Below are positions 10,293 to 16,789 of a stretch of DNA of 48,633 bases, in pieces (position 1 is the stretch's first letter; every line of letters starts with the position of its first letter). The stretch is from Alphaproteobacteria bacterium (lineage in GTDB: Bacteria > Pseudomonadota > Alphaproteobacteria > UBA9219), in NCBI GenBank assembly GCA_028691835.1, contig JAQUYN010000010.1, positions 1 to 48,633 on the forward strand, given 5' to 3'. A program made the translations under genes and the position numbers. Under the pieces are notes generated by a model. That model worked only from the letters and a program-made list of their open reading frames with translations. It searched no databases and was not told where the DNA came from.

Positions 10293-11303
10293 TTACTTCG
10301 CGTTCATCATCGCAACGGCGGTGTCGATCATGCGGCAAGAGAAGCCCCACTCGTTATCATACCAGCTCATCACGCGCACGAACGTCCCATCGATCACCTT
10401 TGTTTCCTTCAAAGCAAAGATGCTGGAACGGTCATCATGGTTGAAGTCTGTTGAAACCAGTGGCTCATCATACACGCCCAAGATTCCCTTCAGAGGACCT
10501 GCAGCAGCGGCCTTCATGGCCTCGGCAATTTCTTCTGCGCTTGTGGGACGCTTGGAAACAAAGCTAAGATCAATTACGGAAACATTTTGCGTGGGCACAC
10601 GAATGCACGTGCCGTCAAGTTTACCTTTCAGCGAAGGCAGAACCTTGCCAACAGCCTTGGCCGCACCCGTCGTTGTCGGGATCAGGTTTACCGCCGCCGT
10701 GCGCGCACGATGCAGATCCTTTTTATGCGACGCATCAACAACACGTTGGTCGCCGGTATAAGAATGAATCGTCGTCATAAAACCGCGTTCAATACCAACG
10801 GCATTTTCAAGAACCATCGCCATCGGCGCAAGGCCATTTGTTGTGCAAGAGGCATTCGACACGATGACATGTTCGGCCTTCAAATCCTGATGATTCACCC
10901 CATAGACAACGGTGATGTCTTCGTCGGTGGCGGGAGCAGAAATCAAAACCTTCTTCGCACCAGCCTTAATATGTTTCATCGCATCATCGCGTTTTGTGAA
11001 CTTGCCAGAGCATTCCATCACAACGTCAACATTGCATTCAGCCCAATTAATTTGAGAGGGGTCTGGACATTTATAACCCTTGATGCGCTTACCGTTCACA
11101 AGGAGGTCATCACCATCGACCTGAACATCGGCGGCAAAACGCCCATGCGCTGAATCATATTTCAGCAAATGTGCATTAGTTTCCGCTGGTGACGTATTGT
11201 TCACCGCAACAATCTCTATATCCGTGCGCCCCAATTCGACTATAGCACGCAAAACAAGGCGGCCAATGCGACCAAATCCATTAATAGCAACACGTGTCGT
11301 CAT
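10293..11303 (-). CDS. gap: Glyceraldehyde-3-phosphate dehydrogenase, type I
   Basis: 336 residues from the ATG at 11303, with GGAG 8 bases upstream. It catalyses the reversible oxidative phosphorylation of glyceraldehyde 3-phosphate in glycolysis and gluconeogenesis. The Rossmann motif INGFGRIGR, catalytic cysteine in SNASCTTNGLAP and C-terminal SWYDNEWGFS are all present. The coenzyme-binding positions are notable: VNNTSP replaces the usual acidic residue after the second strand, and VDASHKK replaces the DGP- or DTLH-type loop. Both resemble NADP-using or dual-specificity enzymes of the chloroplast/Gap2 type (inference). Last in a minus-strand run after tkt and a Nudix gene, 59 bp downstream of the latter. 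Confidence 0.96.
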   Translation of the reverse strand: MTTRVAINGFGRIGRLVLRAIVELGRTDIEIVAVNNTSPAETNAHLLKYDSAHGRFAADVQVDGDDLLVNGKRIKGYKCPDPSQINWAECNVDVVMECSGKFTKRDDAMKHIKAGAKKVLISAPATDEDITVVYGVNHQDLKAEHVIVSNASCTTNGLAPMAMVLENAVGIERGFMTTIHSYTGDQRVVDASHKKDLHRARTAAVNLIPTTTGAAKAVGKVLPSLKGKLDGTCIRVPTQNVSVIDLSFVSKRPTSAEEIAEAMKAAAAGPLKGILGVYDEPLVSTDFNHDDRSSIFALKETKVIDGTFVRVMSWYDNEWGFSCRMIDTAVAMMNAK

Positions 11304-11362
11304 TCGTTTTCTCCATTTAGACAAATTAGCTTGTGGTTTTTGGGCCTTCTATGCCCAAAGAC

Positions 11363-11809
11363 TTAGCATTCCGCAAGTATTTTAAAGCTTTCGGCGATTT
11401 CATCCGCCACGCCCGGAATCATATTATAGTTTGCAAGGTCATCTTCCTGAACCCATGCATATTCGGTGTGTTCTTCTGGGTCGAGAGTCACAGGTTGATC
11501 GTCTTCGACGGCACAGACAAACTTGATGCCGGGAATACCGCCAATGTCTGTCGGAATGAAATAGTCACCAAACGGGAACAGGACCTCAACGTCAAGTCCG
11601 AACTCTTCGTGCATTTGCCGTGTGAGGGCTTGCGGAAAAGATTCCCCTGTACGCATTTGTCCGCCACCGCATTCCCATAGGTTGGGGTAAAGATTGCGAT
11701 CTGCTGTGCGCTTGGCAATCAAGCAACGGGGGCCGTCTTCATGCTCTAAATCAAAGCAAAGCCCTGCAACATGGACTTCTATTTTATGAAGGCCGTTTTC
11801 TCTCGCCAT
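11363..11809 (-). CDS. Nudix hydrolase with an altered Nudix box
   Basis: 148 residues. Nudix enzymes hydrolyse nucleoside diphosphates linked to another group, using metal held by the Nudix box. Here the box reads GQMRTGE, seven residues, then RQMHEEFGL, so the first Glu of the canonical RE-U-x-EE-x-G-U is Gln while the EE pair is intact. The loss may lower or change activity. Upstream residues (CLIAKRTADRNLYPNLWE) and downstream ones (EHTEYAWVQEDDL) fit the fold. It sits 23 bp after tkt and 59 bp before gap on the same strand, so it is probably cotranscribed with sugar-phosphate genes. The substrate is unknown. Confidence 0.88.
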   Translation of the reverse strand: MARENGLHKIEVHVAGLCFDLEHEDGPRCLIAKRTADRNLYPNLWECGGGQMRTGESFPQALTRQMHEEFGLDVEVLFPFGDYFIPTDIGGIPGIKFVCAVEDDQPVTLDPEEHTEYAWVQEDDLANYNMIPGVADEIAESFKILAEC

Positions 11810-11832
11810 GGTGCGGCTCCTTTACTGGTTGG

Positions 11833-13818
11833 TTACGAACAAAGTTTTTTCGCGGCGGCGACTGTCGCCTCGACCGTAATGCCAAAGTGCTTGTAAAGAG
11901 CTTCTGCCGGTGCCGATGCGCCGAAATCAGACAGGCCAATAAAGGCGCTCTTCTCACCAAGATAACGATCCCAACACATGCGAATACCGGCCTCAATCGC
12001 GATGCGCGGGGCTGTTCCCAACACGCTCGTGCGATAGGCCTGATCTTGCCTGTCAAACAAAGCAAAACAAGGAATCGATACAACCGCAGCCGCAATGCCT
12101 TCTTGTTTCAACAAAGTCTGAGCCTGAATGGCAAGCGAGACTTCCGATCCTGTGGCCAACAAAGTCAAAGCCCGTGGCCCTTCCGCTTCCGACAAAACAT
12201 AACCGCCCTTGGCTGATTTGTTTTCCGCTGTTCCATCGCGCAACGTCGGCAAGCCCTGACGCGAAAGAGCCAAAAGGCTGGGCGCTGTCTCGCTGTGAAG
12301 AGCAAGCTGCCAACACTCTGCCGTTTCGATGCCATCGCAAGGACGCATCACAAGTAAGTTCGGGATCGCACGAAGCGCCGCCAAATGCTCGACAGGTTGG
12401 TGGGTGGGGCCGTCTTCGCCAAGACCAATGCTGTCATGCGTCATCACAAAGACAACGCGCTGTTTCATCAAAGCGGCCAAACGAATGGAAGGACGGCAAT
12501 AATCGGCAAACTGCATAAACGTGCCGCCGTAAGGCACCACGCCACCATGCAAAGCCATGCCGTTCATAGCCGCAGCCATAGCATGTTCGCGCACACCAAA
12601 ATGGATATAATGGCCTTCATAAAACGGTGCCGTGATAGGGCCAAAGCCCTTCACCTGCGTGTTGTTCGATGGTGAAAGATCAGCAGAACCGCCAATCAGT
12701 TCTGGCATGACGGGAAGAACCGCCGTCAACACCGCGCCCGAAGATTGACGGGTAGCATGCTTAGGCTTGTCCTCTGCAATCTTTTGCTTTAACGCAAGCA
12801 CCGTTTCATCCAAAGCCGCAGGTAAAACGCCAGCCATTGTGCGCGTGAACTCTTCTTGTTCGGTCGATTTTGTTAAACGGTCGGTCCACGCCTGTTGTGC
12901 CATCGCATTACGGCGACCCACATCACGCCAAGATTTTAAAATGTCATCAGGAATTTCAAAAGCGGGAGAAGTCCAACCCAACACATCGCGAGCCGCAGCA
13001 ACTTCAGCTTCACCAAGCGGTGAACCGTGACAACCTGATGTTCCTTGCTTAGCTGGCGCGCCATAACCAATAATGGTGCGGCAAGCAATTAAGGAGGGTT
13101 TATCCGCAACAGCAAGCGCCGCTTCGGTTGCCATGGCAATTGCTGCGGGATCATGACCATCGACTTCTTGCACATGCCAACCGTAAGCACGGAAACGTTC
13201 TTGCACATTTTCAGTGAAGGAAAGGTCCGTAGAACCATCAATCGAAATTTTGTTATCATCATAATAAACAAGGAGGCGCCCAAGCTTGAGGTGCCCCGCG
13301 AGCGAAGCGGCTTCATGACTGATGCCTTCCATCAAATCACCATCCGAGGCGATTACAAAGGTGCGATGGTCAACAAGATCATCCCCAAACCGCGCATTCA
13401 AAATACGCTCAGCCAACGCAAAGCCAACACTGTTGGAGATCCCCTGCCCCAACGGGCCTGTTGTCGTTTCCGCGCCAATGTCGAGATCTCGTTCAGGATG
13501 CCCCGGGGTCTGGCTTCCAAGTTGGCGAAAATTCTTGATCTCACTCAGACTCATTTTGCTATAGCCCGTCAAATAGCCCAGCGCATAAAGCAACATAGAG
13601 CCATGTCCCGCCGACAAAATAAAACGATCCCGATCAGGCCAGCTTGGATTCTGCGGATCGAAACGTAAAAAGTGACGCCACAAGACCGTGGCAACGTCCG
13701 CCATGCCCATCGGCATGCCGGGGTGACCGGACTTGGCCTTTTCCACGGCATCCATTGCCAGAGCGCGGATGGCATTAGCCATAGGTTTGTGAAGAACGTC
13801 AGCAGCTGGACTGGTCAT
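11833..13818 (-). CDS. tkt: Transketolase
   Basis: 661 residues, normal for the family. This thiamine-diphosphate enzyme moves two-carbon units between sugar phosphates in the non-oxidative pentose phosphate pathway. Visible landmarks are the N-terminal [13 protein letters not shown], the TPP/Mg motif [13 protein letters not shown] ending in [24 protein letters not shown], the pyrimidine-domain motif HFGVREHAM, and the C-terminal [16 protein letters not shown]. It heads a minus-strand run tkt-Nudix-gap, coupling pentose phosphate and triose steps. Its start lies 167 bp from the divergent coiled-coil/zapA operon. Confidence 0.97.
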   Translation of the reverse strand: MTSPAADVLHKPMANAIRALAMDAVEKAKSGHPGMPMGMADVATVLWRHFLRFDPQNPSWPDRDRFILSAGHGSMLLYALGYLTGYSKMSLSEIKNFRQLGSQTPGHPERDLDIGAETTTGPLGQGISNSVGFALAERILNARFGDDLVDHRTFVIASDGDLMEGISHEAASLAGHLKLGRLLVYYDDNKISIDGSTDLSFTENVQERFRAYGWHVQEVDGHDPAAIAMATEAALAVADKPSLIACRTIIGYGAPAKQGTSGCHGSPLGEAEVAAARDVLGWTSPAFEIPDDILKSWRDVGRRNAMAQQAWTDRLTKSTEQEEFTRTMAGVLPAALDETVLALKQKIAEDKPKHATRQSSGAVLTAVLPVMPELIGGSADLSPSNNTQVKGFGPITAPFYEGHYIHFGVREHAMAAAMNGMALHGGVVPYGGTFMQFADYCRPSIRLAALMKQRVVFVMTHDSIGLGEDGPTHQPVEHLAALRAIPNLLVMRPCDGIETAECWQLALHSETAPSLLALSRQGLPTLRDGTAENKSAKGGYVLSEAEGPRALTLLATGSEVSLAIQAQTLLKQEGIAAAVVSIPCFALFDRQDQAYRTSVLGTAPRIAIEAGIRMCWDRYLGEKSAFIGLSDFGASAPAEALYKHFGITVEATVAAAKKLCS

Positions 13819-13913
13819 GATAAATCTCGTAGCTTATTAATGAAAGATGGCGCAAAATGCCGGAAAAATGGCGACAGTGCAACAAGTTAAACTATCATCC
13901 TGATTTATTGGCG

Positions 13914-13942
13914 TTGACGGATGCAATCCTTCGCCTTAGGGT
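13914..13942 (+). promoter_or_regulatory. Predicted sigma-70-type promoter for the coiled-coil/zapA operon
   Basis: TTGACG at 13914-13919, a 17-base spacer, then TAGGGT at 13937-13942, a good -35 and a fair -10. Transcription would begin near 13950, about 35 bases before the ATG at 13986. It lies in the divergent gap between tkt and this operon. Predicted by eye only. Confidence 0.45.
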
Positions 13943-13985
13943 CTGATTATTAAACCGGAATCGAGACGATTCGAAAGGACTTATA

Positions 13986-14210
13986 ATGAAACACCTCAAA
14001 GCTTCGCTCGAAAAACTGGACGAGACTATCTCTGTGCTTGAGGATAAAGTTGGACTTGATGCCCTCGGTCGCGCCGAGTCGCAAAAAAAGCTGGCCGACA
14101 TTATGAAACAAGGCCGTGTCCGCGAAGCCAGACTTATGGCCGTCGCGCAGAAAGTCGCCCTTCATCTTGACAAAACCATTGATCACGTCGAAAAAATTCT
14201 AAAAAAATAA
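13986..14210 (+). CDS. Small coiled-coil protein upstream of zapA (DUF4164-like)
   Basis: 74 residues, nearly all predicted helix, with heptad-like spacing of Leu and Ile (LKASLEKLDETISVLEDKV) and a C-terminal amphipathic helix (HLDKTIDHVEKILKK). AAAGGA sits 7 bases before the ATG. It lies 9 bp upstream of zapA with a matching ribosome-binding site, so the two are one operon. Many alphaproteobacteria carry a short coiled-coil (DUF4164) gene just before zapA; I assign it by that position and character rather than by clear sequence identity. A role linked to division or ZapA is an inference. Confidence 0.75.
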   Translation: MKHLKASLEKLDETISVLEDKVGLDALGRAESQKKLADIMKQGRVREARLMAVAQKVALHLDKTIDHVEKILKK

Positions 14211-14219
14211 GGACTTTTT

Positions 14220-14576
14220 ATGAGCAAAGCACCCCTGACCCAAAAAGAGCTTCCTCTTCCCGCTACAACAAAGGTTTCCATTAACCTTCATGGCCTAGAA
14301 TACAGTATTGCGTGCGATGCTGGCGAAGAAAAGAAACTAGCCGAGCTTGTTAAGCTGGTCGATGGCAAACTGTCTGACATTGCGCGGCATAATGCCGCAA
14401 CAGGCACAAGCGAAACAAGGCTGTTTATGCTGACCTGCCTCCTTTTGGCAGATGAATTGATCGAAACACGCAAACTCGCCAATGAACACCGCAAAGCCGA
14501 CGAAGCCCTGATGGTCGCCGCCGTCGATCATTTGCGGGAACGCGTCCTTGCCATCTCCAACTTGGTCGGCAAATAA
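14220..14576 (+). CDS. zapA: Cell division protein ZapA
   Basis: 118 residues. ZapA binds FtsZ and bundles its protofilaments at midcell. The N-terminal globular half reads VSINLHGLEYSIACDAGEEKKL followed by LVKLVDGKLSDIA, the family pattern (nutrient-like beta strand pair, then a helix). The second half (LFMLTCLLLADELIETRK and onward) is the long coiled coil used for dimerisation. The start has AAGGA 6 bases upstream. It is 9 bp after the small coiled-coil gene. The usual alphaproteobacterial downstream neighbours, 6S RNA and 5-formyl-THF cyclo-ligase, are absent: the next gene, convergent, ends only 15 bp away. Confidence 0.87.
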   Translation: MSKAPLTQKELPLPATTKVSINLHGLEYSIACDAGEEKKLAELVKLVDGKLSDIARHNAATGTSETRLFMLTCLLLADELIETRKLANEHRKADEALMVAAVDHLRERVLAISNLVGK

Positions 14577-14591
14577 AGGTAACGCGCCCAG

Positions 14592-15002
14592 CTATTTAGG
14601 GTCGAAGCTGTTGGATCTGTCGATCCGATGGTTCTGTGTTTGGACCGGAGATTTATTCGATCCCTTGAAATATTCAACGACAAAATTGTGCAAAACCGAA
14701 AAGCCTTTGCCTTGGTCAATGTTGACTTGAATATGCGCCGTAGCACGCGACGAGGCCCCCTTCACAAACTCAGAGATAGCGCGAAGCAAGCCCGCACCGC
14801 GCAGATGAGTCCAGGACTTGAGGACACTTGCAATCAGCGACGAAGACGCACCAATTCCGGTCATATAGCTATAGAAGCCCTCAGAGACAGAAACTTCTCC
14901 GAGACTTTGCGCGTCGCCGCCTTCTTTGCCTTCTTTACCGCCTTTTTTCTTTCTTTCGGTTTCTTCTTCGGCAGCGGCATCAATGTCTTCGAAATCAGTC
15001 AT
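14592..15002 (-). CDS. Hypothetical protein with a Lys/Gly/Glu-rich N-terminus
   Basis: 136 residues, not recognised. The first 30 residues or so are acidic then strongly Lys/Gly/Glu rich (ETERKKKGGKEGKEGGD), probably disordered. Residues 38-95 (EGFYSYMTGIGASSSLIA, LKSWTHLRGAGLLRAISEFVKG) look like a folded helical part, followed by THIQVN-like beta residues (AHIQVNIDQGKGFS). There is no signal peptide and no clear membrane helix. It follows the unknown gene at 15019 by 16 bp on the same strand, so the two are likely cotranscribed. Function unknown. Confidence 0.6.
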   Translation of the reverse strand: MTDFEDIDAAAEEETERKKKGGKEGKEGGDAQSLGEVSVSEGFYSYMTGIGASSSLIASVLKSWTHLRGAGLLRAISEFVKGASSRATAHIQVNIDQGKGFSVLHNFVVEYFKGSNKSPVQTQNHRIDRSNSFDPK

Positions 15003-15018
15003 GGGGGCCCTTTCGGTC

Positions 15019-15693
15019 TTATTCTATCGTTTTGCCGTTTTTCAAACGTAAAAAGCTGGTGTCAAAACCTTCTATCGGCTTGCGATCTTCCATACGGATA
15101 ATCAAAATCTTATTCGTTTTATTAAGATAAATATCCATTTCGTCCGTGGCTTCCCAATTGATGGGATAGGTTGCGCCCGTATCAAAAATGATTTCAAGCT
15201 GACGTCGATCAACATGATAGCCAACCCATAGGGGTGTGGCTTCAAACGGCTCGTCATGGACGAGACATAATTTACCACGTGCGTTGACCACAAGCCCAAT
15301 ATTCACGAAACGTCCTTGATCGTTAGTCGGTTCAGGCTTTTCAAGGGGGAAAGCCACACCCAATATTCTACCATACTTCGCCCTTTCTACGGGAAGAAAG
15401 TTAAGACTCGCTGAATTTCCAACAACTCTGTCACCGTTCAACGATCCACGTTTGGGACTTGTTAACAAGCCCTTCTTTTTCCATAATCCAGACGGGTTCT
15501 TTTGCCCCCTAAAAGGGGCAAAAAAGAGGCGATTTTTGTCTTTCGGCGAAGGTTGGGCGAAAAGGGGCAAAAAAGAACCCCCGTAAGGGCCTCTGGAAGG
15601 CCCGTGGGCGCGTTGCAGGGGGTGCCAAGCTAGGGGCCTAGCTTGGCATGTGAAACGTCGCACCACACGGCCATTAAAATGGGATTTGTCCAT
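15019..15693 (-). CDS. Hypothetical protein; true start uncertain, probably well inside
   Basis: The open frame gives 224 residues from an ATG at 15693, but the first 75 or so read as low-quality, Pro/Arg-rich translation of a tract packed with inverted repeats (15458-15648) and are probably not coding. Convincing protein begins around SASLNFLPVERAKYG (near 15420) and continues GRFVNIGLVVNARGKLCLVHDEP, ATPLWVGYHVDRRQLEII, NKILIIRMEDRKPIEGFDT to the stop: a beta-rich domain of about 130 residues. TTG codons near 15468 and 15444 or a GTG near 15350 are possible starts. It precedes the unknown gene at 14592 by 16 bp. No family recognised. Confidence 0.5.
   Translation of the reverse strand: MDKSHFNGRVVRRFTCQARPLAWHPLQRAHGPSRGPYGGSFLPLFAQPSPKDKNRLFFAPFRGQKNPSGLWKKKGLLTSPKRGSLNGDRVVGNSASLNFLPVERAKYGRILGVAFPLEKPEPTNDQGRFVNIGLVVNARGKLCLVHDEPFEATPLWVGYHVDRRQLEIIFDTGATYPINWEATDEMDIYLNKTNKILIIRMEDRKPIEGFDTSFLRLKNGKTIE
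15458..15648. repeat. Cluster of inverted and direct repeats
   Basis: Within 190 bases: a 12-base perfect palindrome CTTGTTAACAAG (15458-15469); a hairpin with 9-base arms TTTTGCCCC/GGGGCAAAA (15500-15508 and 15515-15523); a 17-base direct repeat aaaaggggcaaaaaaga (15511-15527 and 15560-15576); a hairpin GGGCCT/AGGCCC (15587-15603); and a 26-base inverted repeat with perfect 12-base arms (15623-15634 and 15637-15648). None is followed by a clean T-run, so ordinary terminators are not a good explanation. The tract separates the broken solute-binding gene from the unknown gene at 15019. The stretch 15649-15831 holds nothing I can identify. Confidence 0.8.
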
Positions 15694-15831
15694 TCTTGGT
15701 TAACGCCCGCTTCTTCCCCGCTCACCGACAAGGCCACTGACCCGATAGACGAGGCCACAATGGACAGCCCAGGCCTGCTGTCGCTTCTTGGGCAGAAGCG
15801 ACTGGGACAACAGGACAAGAATAGCCGATTT

Positions 15832-16661
15832 TTATTCCCCGGGAGGAATCTTTACATCGGGACTGGGGGCATAGGTTTCTTGCGCCTTATATTGTTGAAT
15901 GAGGTCATCAATGACCTTGTCGTTGATAAGATCATTAAGGGCACCATCGATCATGTTCTTGAGCTGGTATTCTCCTATGTTAAGGGGAAGAACCAACGGC
16001 ACAAGTGCTACGGGCGGCCCTTTGACCCGCCGAATGAGGCCCAGATTCTTTTTCATATAGTCATTTGCAAAAGCCACGTCTAACATAGTCACATCGCCTT
16101 TTTTGTTCAGAACATTCAACGCCTGATCGCTTTTGTTCGCCATGGGGGGCACATGATTTGTCTGGGCTTTGGGAAATTTTAGATTCAGGGCTGACGCCGT
16201 TACAGACCCTTCCAGTCCGACGACCGTATAGGCTGGATCGTTTAACCTCTTTTCATTATTATCAAAGCGCATATCGTCATTGCGTGCGTAAAGGTAAGTT
16301 GCGTTATACACAACCGGCCTCGACAACAACATATTCTTCATACGGCCAGAATTGGGCCATACGCCAACACAGAAAACGTCGATTTTTTTGTACGAACGGC
16401 TTCCGTCACCTCACCAAATCCATAAGAAGCTTTCCATACAATTTTTAAATCCAGTTTCTTTCCAATGTCCTCCCACACATCTTTTAAAAGCCCGGATAAC
16501 TCATGTGTATTCGGATCGACAACAAAAAGCGGCGGCCATTCTGTATAACCGCAATTAATTGTTTGAGAAGCCATAACGCGCTCATAGACAGAATCCGTCT
16601 CTGCGTGAGCCGACGAGAGGACGAAAGCACTCAACAACGCGGCAAGAATATAAACTTTCAT
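15832..16661 (-). pseudogene. Periplasmic solute-binding protein, family 3, split by a -1 frameshift
   Basis: The start at 16661 has GGGGAG upstream and a clear signal peptide (MKVYILAALLSAFVLSSAHAE). The first frame runs through INCGYTEWPPLFVVD, GLLKDVWEDIGKKLDL and EAVRTKKS, then ends early at 16338. In the -1 frame the protein resumes without loss: IDVFCVGVWPNSGRMKN, LLSRPVVYNATYLYARN and so on to 15832, giving a normal-length family-3 binding protein. The junction is a run of seven A (minus strand, 16383-16389) read as A AAA AAA. This may be a base loss in the genome, a sequencing error, or real ribosomal or polymerase slippage. It lies 128 bp after polA on the same strand, with no transporter genes nearby. 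Confidence 0.8.
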
Positions 16662-16789
16662 CGACGGCTCCCCGAACACAAAGAAGATTAATCTGCCAAA
16701 TCGCAGAGGGCAAAAATCATGATGCAACAACCTAACCATTTTTGTTTAAAGGAGCAAGAAAGGCAAAACGTGGGATCATCTCGCGTTCT

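Noticed and set aside
14576..14592. 6S RNA (ssrS), commonly found after zapA
   Set aside because: The next gene ends only 15 bases after zapA, so there is no space for it here.
15500..15523. Rho-independent terminator for the solute-binding gene
   Set aside because: The stem is strong, but neither strand has a T-run directly after it.
15630..15818. Short minus-strand open frame between the broken binding protein and the unknown gene at 15019
   Set aside because: It is Cys/Ser/Pro-rich with no ribosome-binding site and no similarity, and overlaps the repeat tract.
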